A stretch of DNA of 64,000 nucleotides from Akkermansiaceae bacterium (GCA_903906515.1 CAIVKO010000044.1:23648-87647); one strand, 5' to 3'. Counted from the first letter of the stretch, positions 17,863 to 26,953 are shown. Program-made: numbers and translations. The notes: generated by a model not told the origin, from the sequence alone.

Positions 17863-20800
17863 ATGCACATGAACCATCGCCATGCATTGTTTGCCGGAGC
17901 TTTGATGCTCCTCGCCGCCCCGCTCATCTTCGCTCAGGAAAATGGGAAAGTCACCGAGGGTCGTCTTGACGCCACTGGCTCGAATGGTCAGGCGCTCGGT
18001 GTTTGTCCGCTCAAGCATACCACGGTCGAGGCTGAAATCAGCGGCACGATTGCGCAGGTGACAGTGACCCAGCAGTTCCACAATCCCTATCAGGATAAAA
18101 TCGAGGCCATTTATGTGTTTCCGCTGCATCAGAACTCGGCAGTCGATGACATGACCATGACGGTCGGGGATCGCGTGGTGAAGGGTGTCATCAAGGAGCG
18201 CGGCGAGGCCGCAAAGATTTACAATGAGGCTAAAACCAAGGGGAAAGTCGCGTCTCTCCTTGATCAGGAACGTCCGAATATTTTCACGCAGTCGGTGGCT
18301 AACATCGAACCCGGTCAAGAAGTCACTATCACCACCCGGTATTCACAAACGCTGGATTGGAAGGACGGACGCTACGCATTCGATTTTCCAACCGTCGTCG
18401 GGCCGCGTTACATCCCCGGCGGGGAAAGCAGCACTCCTTCGTTTTTCCGAAAACCACAACCGAAACGCGGACCTGCCGGTGAGCCGCCAGTGGTCAACCC
18501 GAATCCGATGCCGCCCACCGCGCAAGTGCCGGATGCCAACCGCATCACCCCGCCCATAGTCGAAGAAGGTTACCGCGCCGGTCATGACATTTCCATCACG
18601 GTGAGGATTCACGCCGGTTTGCCCATTTCAGACCTGAAATCCGCCCTGCACGAAATCAAGATCGAGAACCCGGATGGTGACCCTGCATGCGCGGTGGTCA
18701 GGCTGTCCGAGAAGTCTGTCATACCTAACAAAGATTTTGCGATCAGCTACCGCACCGCTGGTGACAAAATCACCGACGCCGTGCTCACACACACCGACGA
18801 ACGCGGGAAATTCTTCACCTTGGTTCTGCAGCCACCCGCCCGCGTGAAGCAGGACGAGGTGGTGCCGCGTGAACTGATCTTCGTGCTCGATACGAGTGGG
18901 TCCATGACCGGGTTCCCGATCGAAACCTCGAAAGCCATGATGCGGCGGGCAATTGCCAATCTTCGTCCGTTAGATCGTTTCAATCTGGTGAAATTTGCGG
19001 GCGATTGCGCGATCCTCTTTCCCAATCCTGTCGAAAACACCGAGGAAAACAGGCATCAGGCACTAGGATTCATCGATAACCTACACGGCTCGGGCGGCAC
19101 CGAAATGATGAAGGCCATCAACACCGCGCTAGGTGCCGAGCATGATCCTCACAAGGTCCGGATCGTCTGTTTTCTCACAGATGGATATGTCGGTAACGAC
19201 ATGGAAATCGTCGCAGCGGTCAAGAAACATGCTGGAATCTCACGCGTGTTTTCGTTCGGGATCGGCGATTCCGTAAACCGTTTCCTTTTGGATGAGATGG
19301 CGCACGCGGGTCGTGGCGAAGCCCACTACGTTCTCAATCATGAAGAGGCGAAAAAATCCGCCGATACATTCTACGAGCGGATCGATGCCCCGGTTCTCAC
19401 CGATATCACTCTTGATTTCGGCGGACTCGCGGTCGAGGAGGTCTATCCACAGAGCATCGGCGATCTCTTCGCTGCCAAACCGGTGGTGGTCAAAGGCCGC
19501 TACAGCAAGGCCGGCACGGGAGTCATCAAGCTCAAGGGCAGCAACGCCGCCGGCAGCTATGAGAGGGAGCTCACCGTGACATTGCCCGAGGAATTTCCGG
19601 AGAATCAAGTCCTAGCCTCGCAATGGGCACGTGCGAAGGTGGAGCACCTGATGATGCAGGACATGGGGGGGCTGCAACAGGGAAAGATGAAAGACTCTTT
19701 GAAGGAGGATATCATCAAACTTGGAATCAACTATCATCTAATGACTCAATTCACGAGTTTCGTGGCGGTTGAGGAACAACGCGTCACCGAAGGAGGTGTG
19801 CCGCGCACGATCCAGGTGCCCATCGAGATGCCGGAAGGCGTGAGTTATTCCGGTGTCTTTGGAAATGCGACGTCGAATAAAAAATTATTCGGCCTCATTG
19901 GAAGTAGTGGCTTCAGCGGTGGTAATGGCTACGGTGGAGGTAAGGGTTTTGGAGCAGGTTTGGGTGGTGGCGGTGGCAGCGGGTCCGGACTCAGCATCCC
20001 ACAGACATGCACAAAGCGTTTTTCGAAAGCAGACCGGCTTCAACGGCTTAATGAAAACGGAGGAAGTTTGGCTTGTGAAGAAGCCGTGGTGAAGTCACTG
20101 GACTGGCTCAAGAGCCACCAGAACAAGGACGGCAGTTGGTGCGCCAGCAAACCTACCTCCATGACCGCCATGGCTCTTCTAACCTATCTCGGCCACGCCG
20201 AGACTCCGATATCCGAGCAATACGGCGAGACTGTTTTGAAAGCGGTGGTTTTTCTCATTGAAAAATCCGCGAAGAACCAAGGCAAACTTGCGGATGATCT
20301 CAACGACACGCGTTGGCCCTATGAACATGCGGTTGCCACTTTTGCCCTTGCCGAGGCTTGTGCCGACTCAAAGCAACTTTTAATCCAAATTCCCGGTATC
20401 GAAGACGCAGTCCGCAAGGCCGGCCAATGGATCATCGATCATCCAGCTCAAGACAGTAGCGATGTTTTGTTAATCGGTGCGCAACTCCAGGCTCTCAAAG
20501 CCTGTTCGCAAAACAAAATTCCATTCAAAGGACTAACAGAATGCATCAAGATAGGACTTGTCTCAATTCAAACCCGTCAGAATGCCGACGGTTCCATCGG
20601 TCGAGATACCAAGGGGGATGTCAAAAACATTTTCTGTCTCACCGGTGCCGGTGCCCTAGGCTATCAACAGTGGAGCAAGGGTGCGAAGGTATCCGGCAAA
20701 GCCTGCCATTATCTTGCGAAAAACAGCAAATTCGCATGGAGTGCCGCGGATGCGGATCTGCCGGCGCTTCATGTCAATGCCCAGGCCATGCTGAACCATG

Positions 20801-21024
20801 GCGGAAAAGAATGGACCGATTTCAATGCCATGTTCCTGCCAGAGGTGCTTGCTGCCCGGAATCAGGACGGCACATTCAAGGATGTCGGGGGAGCTTCCGC
20901 TGCCATGCCTCTCGCGGTTAGCCAGCAGTTTCGTGGCGAAGGCGAACTAGCGGTTCATTACCGCACCTGCCTCGCCACCCTCATCCTCGAAGTGTATTAC
21001 CGCGATATCCCGAAGCCCGAATGA
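17863..21024 (+). CDS. Secreted VIT-VWA protein with C-terminal alpha-toroid domain
   Basis: 1053 residues from ATG 17863, which opens a signal peptide (HALFAGALMLLAAPLIFAQ); the longer frame to 17773 breaks it. A VIT domain covers about residues 45-165 (VEAEISGTIAQVTVTQQFHNP, IEAIYVFPLHQNSAVDDMTM). A von Willebrand A domain follows with the metal-site motif DTSGSMTG near residue 343. Residues about 680-712 are a glycine-rich linker. The last 320 residues are a terpenoid-cyclase/prenyltransferase-like toroid with the repeated QNKDGSW, QNADGSIG and NQDGTFK signatures and alternating helices. VIT and VWA pair in inter-alpha-trypsin inhibitor heavy chains and many bacterial secreted proteins; toroids like this occur in complement and alpha-2-macroglobulin. 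The role is probably adhesion or matrix binding, but that is inference. Confidence 0.85.
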   Translation: MHMNHRHALFAGALMLLAAPLIFAQENGKVTEGRLDATGSNGQALGVCPLKHTTVEAEISGTIAQVTVTQQFHNPYQDKIEAIYVFPLHQNSAVDDMTMTVGDRVVKGVIKERGEAAKIYNEAKTKGKVASLLDQERPNIFTQSVANIEPGQEVTITTRYSQTLDWKDGRYAFDFPTVVGPRYIPGGESSTPSFFRKPQPKRGPAGEPPVVNPNPMPPTAQVPDANRITPPIVEEGYRAGHDISITVRIHAGLPISDLKSALHEIKIENPDGDPACAVVRLSEKSVIPNKDFAISYRTAGDKITDAVLTHTDERGKFFTLVLQPPARVKQDEVVPRELIFVLDTSGSMTGFPIETSKAMMRRAIANLRPLDRFNLVKFAGDCAILFPNPVENTEENRHQALGFIDNLHGSGGTEMMKAINTALGAEHDPHKVRIVCFLTDGYVGNDMEIVAAVKKHAGISRVFSFGIGDSVNRFLLDEMAHAGRGEAHYVLNHEEAKKSADTFYERIDAPVLTDITLDFGGLAVEEVYPQSIGDLFAAKPVVVKGRYSKAGTGVIKLKGSNAAGSYERELTVTLPEEFPENQVLASQWARAKVEHLMMQDMGGLQQGKMKDSLKEDIIKLGINYHLMTQFTSFVAVEEQRVTEGGVPRTIQVPIEMPEGVSYSGVFGNATSNKKLFGLIGSSGFSGGNGYGGGKGFGAGLGGGGGSGSGLSIPQTCTKRFSKADRLQRLNENGGSLACEEAVVKSLDWLKSHQNKDGSWCASKPTSMTAMALLTYLGHAETPISEQYGETVLKAVVFLIEKSAKNQGKLADDLNDTRWPYEHAVATFALAEACADSKQLLIQIPGIEDAVRKAGQWIIDHPAQDSSDVLLIGAQLQALKACSQNKIPFKGLTECIKIGLVSIQTRQNADGSIGRDTKGDVKNIFCLTGAGALGYQQWSKGAKVSGKACHYLAKNSKFAWSAADADLPALHVNAQAMLNHGGKEWTDFNAMFLPEVLAARNQDGTFKDVGGASAAMPLAVSQQFRGEGELAVHYRTCLATLILEVYYRDIPKPE

Positions 21025-21066
21025 GGAAGAAAGCCTTTGAAGTATTACGAAATCGCTATACAGAAA

Positions 21067-21101
21067 AAAACCCGCCCGGCTGGGAATGCCGGGCGGGTTT
21101 T
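21067..21101. terminator. Bidirectional intrinsic terminator
   Basis: AAAACCCGCCCGGC pairs perfectly with GCCGGGCGGGTTTT over 14 bp around a 7-base loop, with A-runs before and T-runs after. It lies between the convergent VIT-VWA and LysM genes and can stop transcription from both sides. Confidence 0.92.
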
Positions 21102-21134
21102 CTGCGTTCTGGGAGAGCAGGGAATCTACGTCGC

Positions 21135-21980
21135 TTATGGCTGGGCAGGCACGTAGAGTTCCGAGCCTTTGGCTAGAACGGTTGCTGTCGTCAGATCCAG
21201 TCCGTTCAGATCATTCAAACGTGTGACATCCGTCCCGTGGTTTGAGGCGAATTGGCCATAAGTCATTTGGCTCTCGATTCTGATGGAGCGGATTTTTTTC
21301 TCAGTGTTGGGACTGGCGGATGGTTTTGCTTCCTCCCCGGATTTGGCCTTCGCAGGTGCTGCTGCGGCCTCTGCAGTTTTTGCTGGAGTGGGAGTCGGTG
21401 TCGGGCTCGGTGTTGACTTGGCAGCGAGGATCGGAGTGGTCGTGGAATTGCCGAGTTGGACGGGACGAATCGCGGCGGTTGCAGCGTGAGCTGCTTCTGG
21501 GGCCTTGGGCTTGGGTGTCGGCTCGGCGACGGGTTCAAACGAGGCGGCTTTCCGATCCGCCGGGTAAGTGGCCATGGTATTCGTGGATTCGGACTTTTTC
21601 ACTGCGGCACCGGGAAGTTTGAGACGTTGACCGGCGCGGATGATGGTGGAGGTGTTTATGCCATTGATCTTTGTCAGACTGGCTACGGAACAACCGTTGT
21701 TGCGTGCGATTTTCTCAACACTGTCTCCAGCTTTCACCACGTAGGTGCTGGAGACTGAAGTGGAGCTTTTCTCGACTGGCGTGGCGGCTGTCGCCGTTGC
21801 TTCGGGCGTGGTCGTTGGCTTTTGGTCGCCTTGCAGTTGCTGAAGCTTTTGCTCGAGTTGGTGGATCTTCTTTTCCTGCTCACTACAGCGCGAACGCAGG
21901 GTCTCAAGCTCGGTCTTCGCCGAAACCGTCGGCATCGCAAACGCCATCGATAGTGCGGTGAACAATAGGGTTGCTTTCAT
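21135..21980 (-). CDS. Secreted protein with coiled coil and two LysM-like domains
   Basis: 281 residues. A signal peptide (MKATLLFTALSMAFAMPTVSA) is followed by a short coiled coil (about 23-52: ELETLRSRCSEQEKKIHQLEQKLQQLQ). A clear LysM domain lies at about 79-124 (TYVVKAGDSVEKIARNNGCSVASLTKINGINTSTIIRAGQRLKLP). A long Ala/Pro/Thr-rich linker follows, and a second, diverged LysM-like module closes the protein (MTYGQFASNHGTDVTRLNDLNGLDLTTATVLAKGSELYVP). LysM binds N-acetylglucosamine in peptidoglycan, so the protein is likely a periplasmic cell-wall binding protein. No catalytic domain is present. Confidence 0.8.
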   Translation of the reverse strand: MKATLLFTALSMAFAMPTVSAKTELETLRSRCSEQEKKIHQLEQKLQQLQGDQKPTTTPEATATAATPVEKSSTSVSSTYVVKAGDSVEKIARNNGCSVASLTKINGINTSTIIRAGQRLKLPGAAVKKSESTNTMATYPADRKAASFEPVAEPTPKPKAPEAAHAATAAIRPVQLGNSTTTPILAAKSTPSPTPTPTPAKTAEAAAAPAKAKSGEEAKPSASPNTEKKIRSIRIESQMTYGQFASNHGTDVTRLNDLNGLDLTTATVLAKGSELYVPAQP

Positions 21981-22073
21981 GACGAGGCCAATTTTTCAAA
22001 ATTATTGATAAAGATCAAGAAGAAATCAATCTTTCTTAATAAAATCCAAGAGATTGCCCGTTAATCCAACAAA

Positions 22074-22106
22074 AAACGGGTGTTTCCGCATTGGAAACGC
22101 CCGTTT
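22074..22106 (-). terminator. Intrinsic terminator after efp
   Basis: AAACGGGTGTTTCC pairs with GGAAACGCCCGTTT with a single G-T mismatch around a 5-base loop. On the minus strand it follows the efp stop by about 33 bp and is followed by a T-run (TTTTTT). Confidence 0.85.
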
Positions 22107-22138
22107 GAAATAAAACCTTAAAGTCGACTAATGAAGAA

Positions 22139-22702
22139 TCAGGCGCGGCCGAGATAGGAATTATCCTCGGTTTTCACGTTGATTTTCTCGCCCACGTTGA
22201 TGAACAGCGGCACCTGGACGATCAGCCCGGTTTGCATGGTGGCGGGTTTGTAAACATTGTTGGCGGAATCGCCCTTCACGCCTTCAGAGGACTCGGTGAC
22301 GGTCATGGTCATAGACAACGGCAGTTCGACGGAAACCACGATGCCATCGGCGATGAGAAGAACGTAACTCTGGCCCTCGATGAGGTAATTTTTGACGTTT
22401 TCGATCAGGTCCTCGAACACCAAGGCATCTTCGTAGGTGTTGGGTTCGAGGAAATGGTAACCACTGCTGTCCTTGTAAGAGTATTCGTGGGGATTGCGCT
22501 CGAGCACGACGCCTTCCAGCGAGTCGTTGGAGGTCATGCGGAGGTTGAAGATTTTCTTGGTTCCGACGCTGCGGATGGACATCTGGACATAGGACGCCAT
22601 GCGGGGGGGCGTCTTGAGTTCGTGATCGACCACGAGACAGATTTCGTTATTGTGACGGACTGCGTGTCCTTTGCGGAGGTTGATGACGGGAGTGCTGGCC
22701 AT
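22139..22702 (-). CDS. efp: Elongation factor P, arginine-tip (TPPR) type
   Basis: 187 residues. EF-P enters the ribosomal E site and relieves stalling at polyproline stretches. All three domains are seen: the KOW-like N-terminal domain (VINLRKGHAVRHNNEICLVVDHELKTPPRMASYVQ), the central OB domain (SYKDSSGYHFLEPNTYEDALVF) and the C-terminal OB domain (GVKGDSANNVYKPATMQTGLIVQVPLFINVGEKINVKTEDNSYLGRA). The tip residue that is lysine 34 in E. coli is arginine 34 here, in TPPRMAS instead of PGKGQA. The start at 22702 (MASTPVINLRKG) is standard; upstream codons overlap an unrelated stretch. It ends the likely phosphohexomutase-meaB-DUF5069-efp operon. Confidence 0.93.
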   Translation of the reverse strand: MASTPVINLRKGHAVRHNNEICLVVDHELKTPPRMASYVQMSIRSVGTKKIFNLRMTSNDSLEGVVLERNPHEYSYKDSSGYHFLEPNTYEDALVFEDLIENVKNYLIEGQSYVLLIADGIVVSVELPLSMTMTVTESSEGVKGDSANNVYKPATMQTGLIVQVPLFINVGEKINVKTEDNSYLGRA

Positions 22703-22788
22703 AATTTTGGTGGGGCGGGGATAGGGCGGGGGATGCGGGGAGGCAAGCCCGGAATTCAAAGGAAGGCGGGTTAATCGGGAAAATCGGC

Positions 22789-23328
22789 TTAAACCGCCTG
22801 TTTTGCCACCCATGAGGCGAGTTTTCCGTCATTTTCCCCGCTGGCCCAGACGTGGCGAAGAAAATCCGCGGGGTGGATGTTGCCGTTTTTTCTCAGGAAA
22901 TTCCGATCACCGCCGCAGCAGAACATCAGGTCAGGGTCGAGTTCGCCACGGAGTTTGGCCCTTGCCTTGGCGAGGATGCGAGGCAGGTAGGGGATATTTT
23001 CCAAGGTTTCGCCGAAGCCTGGGACGTTATCACGGGTGAGAAGGTTGGTGCTTTTCGTCCCTTTTTGCACGGTGAGCCAATAGTCCCTGCGGACCGCTGC
23101 AATCAACAGTGCTGTCGATAGGGAAGGGGTGCCGTCTTCACAGAAATCCTCCACAAAATCGAAAAACTCGCGGGGCTGGCAGCCGATTTGTGCGAGAAAA
23201 TCAAGATCCTCGGGCTTGTAATAGCTTGTGAAATTGCGGTTGCCGCCGCGGTAGTCAGCCACGCAGCGGTCGAAGAGTTCGAGAAATGTGTCGTTCCAAA
23301 TCATGGGCAACCGGTAATCACGGATCAC
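22789..23328 (-). CDS. DUF5069 family protein
   Basis: 179 residues from GTG at 23328, or 171 from the ATG at 23304. The sequence (WNDTFLELFDRCVADYRGGNRNFTSYYKPEDLDFLAQIGCQPREFFDFVEDF) matches my recollection of DUF5069, a small domain common in Verrucomicrobiota and planctomycetes with no known function. Helical, soluble, several Cys (near residues 50, 63 and 138-139, the last in LMFCCGGDRNFLRKNG). It lies 45 bp after meaB and 86 bp before efp in the same direction, suggesting co-expression. What it does cannot be deduced. Confidence 0.65.
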   Translation of the reverse strand: MIRDYRLPMIWNDTFLELFDRCVADYRGGNRNFTSYYKPEDLDFLAQIGCQPREFFDFVEDFCEDGTPSLSTALLIAAVRRDYWLTVQKGTKSTNLLTRDNVPGFGETLENIPYLPRILAKARAKLRGELDPDLMFCCGGDRNFLRKNGNIHPADFLRHVWASGENDGKLASWVAKQAV

Positions 23329-23373
23329 AGGGACGGCAACCCCTTTGTCGGAAAACCACTGGTTATACGATTT

Positions 23374-24522
23374 TCATTTACCAAACGCCTCGATCACCCT
23401 GCGCACGGCAGTGGCGGCGGGCAGGGTCTGGCCGGAAACCTGGCGTTCGATGTCCGGCAGGAGGTGTTTGACGTTTTCATTGCGGAAAAACCGGTGGCGG
23501 AGTTCCTCCTCGATCATCGAGTGCATCCATTCGATGGATTGATGTCTGCGGCGGGCATCGAAGGCTCCGGATTCCCGCGTGGTGGCGGCGAATTTACCGA
23601 CGTTGGCCCACAGTGCGGCGAGTGTCTCCGGTTCGAATGCCGAACAGGTGGTGCAGCGGGTTTTCCACCCGGCGGTCGCGGGTTGCAGAAATCCGAGCAC
23701 CCGGTTGTATTCGGCGCTGGCGAGTTTGGCGCGCTGCATGTTGTCGCCATCCGCTTTGTTCACAGCTAGCAGATCGGCGATTTCGATGACCCCTTTTTTC
23801 ATGCCTTGCAGTTCGTCTCCGGCTCCCGCGATCATGATAAGCAGGAAAAAATCGACCATCGAGCGTACAGTCACCTCGTTTTGTCCCACGCCGACGGTTT
23901 CTACAAGGATGGTATCAAATCCGGCGGCTTCGCAGAGCAGCATGGTTTCGCGGCTCTTGCGGCCGACTCCGCCGAGTGATCCGCCCGAGGGTGATGGACG
24001 GATGTAGGCGTTCGGTTCTCTAACAAGATGTTGCATCCGGGTCTTGTCCCCCAGAATACTGCCGCCGGTCACGCTGCTGCTAGGGTCCACCGCGAGCACG
24101 GCCACACGATGTCCTTGCGAGCAAAGTTGGCAGCCGAGCGCTTCGATGAGCGTACTTTTTCCGGCGCCGGGCACGCCGGTGATGCCGACACGGATCGAGT
24201 TTCCGGTTTTCGGAAGAATGCGGGTGAGTAACTCCTGCGCCAGAGCCTCGTGTTCCGGCAGGTTGCTTTCCACAAGGGTGATCGCACGGGAAAGAATCCC
24301 TACATCGGCAGCCAGCACGCCGCGCTCGTAGTCATCGAGCGTGAGCTTCTGACGTTTGATCGGCTTGCGATTCGAGATTCCGGAAGTTGGTTGGACCCCG
24401 GACATGACACGACATGCGAACCGGGGATCCCCCTCGGATCCCTCCGGCACCCAATCCGGCATCGATGCCGAGGCGGCACAGCCATGCGGATGTTCCGGGG
24501 AGTTGTTGGCGGCTGTGGTCAT
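23374..24522 (-). CDS. meaB: MeaB/ArgK-type P-loop GTPase (methylmalonyl-CoA mutase chaperone)
   Basis: 382 residues. MeaB-type GTPases protect and load adenosylcobalamin on methylmalonyl-CoA mutase and related enzymes. The G1 P-loop GVTGVPGAGKSTL-like segment is seen as ITGVPGAGKSTLIEAL near residue 116, with AVDPSSSVTGGSILGDKTRM, VETVGVGQNEV and VNKADGDN (the G4 NKAD) after it. The first 55 residues are not conserved and contain another ATG at 24405 that may be the real start. The mutase is not in the window. It starts 24 bp after the stop of the phosphohexomutase gene, so the two are probably co-transcribed. Confidence 0.88.
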   Translation of the reverse strand: MTTAANNSPEHPHGCAASASMPDWVPEGSEGDPRFACRVMSGVQPTSGISNRKPIKRQKLTLDDYERGVLAADVGILSRAITLVESNLPEHEALAQELLTRILPKTGNSIRVGITGVPGAGKSTLIEALGCQLCSQGHRVAVLAVDPSSSVTGGSILGDKTRMQHLVREPNAYIRPSPSGGSLGGVGRKSRETMLLCEAAGFDTILVETVGVGQNEVTVRSMVDFFLLIMIAGAGDELQGMKKGVIEIADLLAVNKADGDNMQRAKLASAEYNRVLGFLQPATAGWKTRCTTCSAFEPETLAALWANVGKFAATTRESGAFDARRRHQSIEWMHSMIEEELRHRFFRNENVKHLLPDIERQVSGQTLPAATAVRRVIEAFGK

Positions 24523-24546
24523 CAGGATTATTTCGGTTTGCGAGTC

Positions 24547-26469
24547 TCACCGCTGCGCGGAGTCCGCTTCGATCCATGACCAGAGTTTGGCAAGTCCTTC
24601 ACCAACTCGTGATTTGTTAGTTGCTAGATCGCCGCCGGGAGATGATTTTCCGAAAAGGTAGAACTTGATCTTCGGTTCGGTCCCTGACGGACGCACGGCG
24701 AAGGAGCGACCGTCTTCAAGATCAACAAACAACATCTTTTCCTTCGGCAGCAGATCGCCTTCCTGATCGTAGAGATCCTGCCGGGCGAAATCTCGGACGC
24801 GGACGACGGCGGAACCATCGACAACGGTCGGCGGATTCTCGGCATAGGAATTGGCAAGCGCCTGGATTTTTACCGCACCATCGGCACCTTCCATGACAAG
24901 GGACTTGCCGATTTCCTGATAGTAGCCGTATTCCGAGTAAATGTCATCCATTAGATCGGGGATGGTTTTACTAACCGATTTCGCGTAAGCGGCGACTTCC
25001 GCAAACATGAGAGTGGCACCATTGGCGTCTTTATCTCGCACGGCATCGGAGCCGAGATAGCCGTAGCTTTCTTCGCCGCCGAAGACGAAGAAACGCGAGT
25101 ATTCAAGCCGCAGCAGGCGGGTTTGTTCCTCGGTGAGCGCGCGGTAATCGCCTTTTTTCCCTGCGGGGATGGCATCCTCATATTTGCGCAGTTTTCCGGC
25201 GATGTATTTGAAACCGGTGAGGGTATCGACGATTCCGACGCCGAATCCATCGGCGATCGAGCGCTGGAGCTCGGTGGTGACGAAGGTTTTGACGAGCACG
25301 GCCCGGCTGCGGTTCGCGTCGCTGAGCCAGCCGAGTTCAAAGCAGGTTTTCAATCGATACCATGCCATCAGCGAGCCGATCTGGTTGCCGGTGAGAAGAA
25401 CCATTTTGCCGCTGGAATCACGGACGGCCACGCCCATGCGGTCGGCATCGGGGTCGGTGCCGATGACGATTTCCGCACCGGAAAGTTCGGCGAGGTCGAT
25501 CGCCATCTTCAACGCAGGTGCGTTTTCCGGGTTCGGCGATTCCACGGTCGGAAAGCGTCCGTCCTGAATGTCCTGTTCAGGAACAGTTAGAACATCAAAA
25601 CCAAAACCGCGGAGCATGGGAACGTTGATATGTCCGCCGGTGCCGTGGAGATTGGTAAAAACCACCTTGGTGGACGCACCATCTAACAACGATGGCTGGA
25701 GCAGCAGGGTTTTGATCCGGGCGACGTAGCAATCATCCATTTCCGCACCGAGAATGGTGATGGTGCCACGCTGCTCCGGCGGAAGGGGTTCGTAGTGCTC
25801 CGACGTGATGGCGTTCACCTCACGAACGATGGCCGATGCATGGGGATCCACGATTTGTGCGCCATCGTTGAAGTAGGCTTTGAAACCGTTGTCATGCGGC
25901 GGATTGTGGCTTGCTGTGAGGACCACCCCGGCATCGGCGCGCAATTCCCGGACCGCGAACGATAACTGCGGTGTCGAGCGCGGACCCTCGAACAAATAGG
26001 CGTCACATCCAAGATCCGAGCAAACCTTCGCGCAAAACTCGGCGAAATCCCTCGAAAAGTGGCGCGTGTCATGGGCGAAGACCAGCAAGGGCTTGCGGTT
26101 GGGGCCGGCGAACTCCCTAGCATAGGCGATCAAACCGCGGACGGCGCGGCTGACATTGTAAAAGTTCATGGTCGCGGTGCCGACACACGGGTGCTCCGGG
26201 CGATCATTCGGGCCGCCGATTCCTTGTTCGACCTTGGTGACCACTCGTCCGATCGTGCGGCCGCGCAATCCCCCCGTGCCAAACGCGAGGGTTTTGAAGA
26301 ATCGGTCGTTGAGTTCATCCCACGCGCCGGCGGAGACAAGCTCTTTAATCGCCGTTGCCGCCACTTCACTGGTGGTCCCGGCGAGCAGCGAGAGAATGTT
26401 GGATTTCGAAGATGCCAGCAGGCTACCGCTGGCAACGGCCGAAGACATGGATGATTCAAGACGGTTCAT
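24547..26469 (-). CDS. Phospho-sugar mutase (phosphoglucomutase/phosphomannomutase family)
   Basis: 640 residues from ATG 26469. It moves phosphate between C1 and C6 of a hexose (glucose or mannose; the sequence does not decide). The four functional loops are intact: the phosphoserine loop TASHNPPHDNGFK, the metal loop GTDPDADRMGVAV, the sugar loop FGGEESYGYLGSDA and the phosphate loop RPSGTEPKIKFY. The N-terminal AFGTGGLRGRTIG region is also present. It is longer than E. coli ManB-type enzymes, as in the Pgm2/PgcA-like group. Longer starts up to 26676 run through the palindrome region and have no conserved residues. It heads a likely operon with meaB. Confidence 0.9.
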   Translation of the reverse strand: MNRLESSMSSAVASGSLLASSKSNILSLLAGTTSEVAATAIKELVSAGAWDELNDRFFKTLAFGTGGLRGRTIGRVVTKVEQGIGGPNDRPEHPCVGTATMNFYNVSRAVRGLIAYAREFAGPNRKPLLVFAHDTRHFSRDFAEFCAKVCSDLGCDAYLFEGPRSTPQLSFAVRELRADAGVVLTASHNPPHDNGFKAYFNDGAQIVDPHASAIVREVNAITSEHYEPLPPEQRGTITILGAEMDDCYVARIKTLLLQPSLLDGASTKVVFTNLHGTGGHINVPMLRGFGFDVLTVPEQDIQDGRFPTVESPNPENAPALKMAIDLAELSGAEIVIGTDPDADRMGVAVRDSSGKMVLLTGNQIGSLMAWYRLKTCFELGWLSDANRSRAVLVKTFVTTELQRSIADGFGVGIVDTLTGFKYIAGKLRKYEDAIPAGKKGDYRALTEEQTRLLRLEYSRFFVFGGEESYGYLGSDAVRDKDANGATLMFAEVAAYAKSVSKTIPDLMDDIYSEYGYYQEIGKSLVMEGADGAVKIQALANSYAENPPTVVDGSAVVRVRDFARQDLYDQEGDLLPKEKMLFVDLEDGRSFAVRPSGTEPKIKFYLFGKSSPGGDLATNKSRVGEGLAKLWSWIEADSAQR

Positions 26470-26571
26470 GACGACCGCGATCATAGGAAAACACCCCTCC
26501 ATGGCAATGACGGACTCACATGTCGGACCTACTTTCAGCCCCGGTCCGTATCGCAGGTAAAAAACTGTTAG

Positions 26572-26603
26572 CAAATCCTGCTGACGTACGTCAGCAGGAT
26601 TTG
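26572..26603. repeat. Perfect 32-bp palindrome
   Basis: CAAATCCTGCTGACGT is followed directly by its exact reverse complement, with no spacer. It sits about 100 bp upstream of the phosphohexomutase start. It could be a protein binding site or a strong transcript hairpin. Confidence 0.85.
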
Positions 26604-26709
26604 TGAGGGCTGCCGCAGGTGGGGTAGGGGAATTGTTCGATTCGGGCGTCGGGTTGAACTGGGAAATACGAAGCAATTTTCAAATACCGAGGTTAATGAT
26701 TTGGGTCGG

Positions 26710-26838
26710 ATGAAAAAATTCAAGGAACGGCGAAACGTGTTCGCCGATGTCCATGAGCTGGCAATGAGTATCAGCGAAGCGCTTTCCATTGTCCCTTCAT
26801 CCGCGTGGGCGATCAAGCATCGCCCTTCCTTGGAATAA
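26710..26838 (+). CDS. Possible small ORF (42 aa), unknown
   Basis: ATG at 26710 opens a 42-codon frame starting MKKFKERRNVFADVHELAMS and ending IKHRPSLE. It is basic, helix-prone and has no known motif. There is no neighbour on the same strand and no clear Shine-Dalgarno. It is longer than adjacent random frames but support is weak. Confidence 0.3.
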   Translation: MKKFKERRNVFADVHELAMSISEALSIVPSSAWAIKHRPSLE

Positions 26839-26896
26839 GCGCCCTGCTCCCGTGATGATTTTCACACCGCATTGCCATGCTTGTGGAGCGAACGCA

Positions 26897-26931
26897 GAAA
26901 ATCCCTGCCACGCTGGGTGACAGGGATTTTC
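26897..26931 (-). terminator. Terminator after mdh
   Basis: GAAAATCCCTG pairs perfectly with CAGGGATTTTC over 11 bp around a 13-base loop, starting 22 bp after the mdh stop (minus strand), with a T-rich end on that strand. Confidence 0.75.
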
Positions 26932-26953
26932 GAGAACGGGAACTCACAAGCGA

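Larger units (their letters stand above)
26470..26953. other. Intergenic stretch with palindrome and possible small ORF
   Basis: 484 bp between the phosphohexomutase start and the mdh stop, both on the minus strand. It holds the perfect 32-bp palindrome, a candidate 42-codon plus-strand ORF and the mdh terminator. Nothing else is recognised. Confidence 0.6.

Noticed and set aside
26568..26816. 82-codon minus-strand frame in the palindrome region
   Set aside because: It overlaps the palindrome and the opposite small ORF, has no motif and no leader; likely chance.
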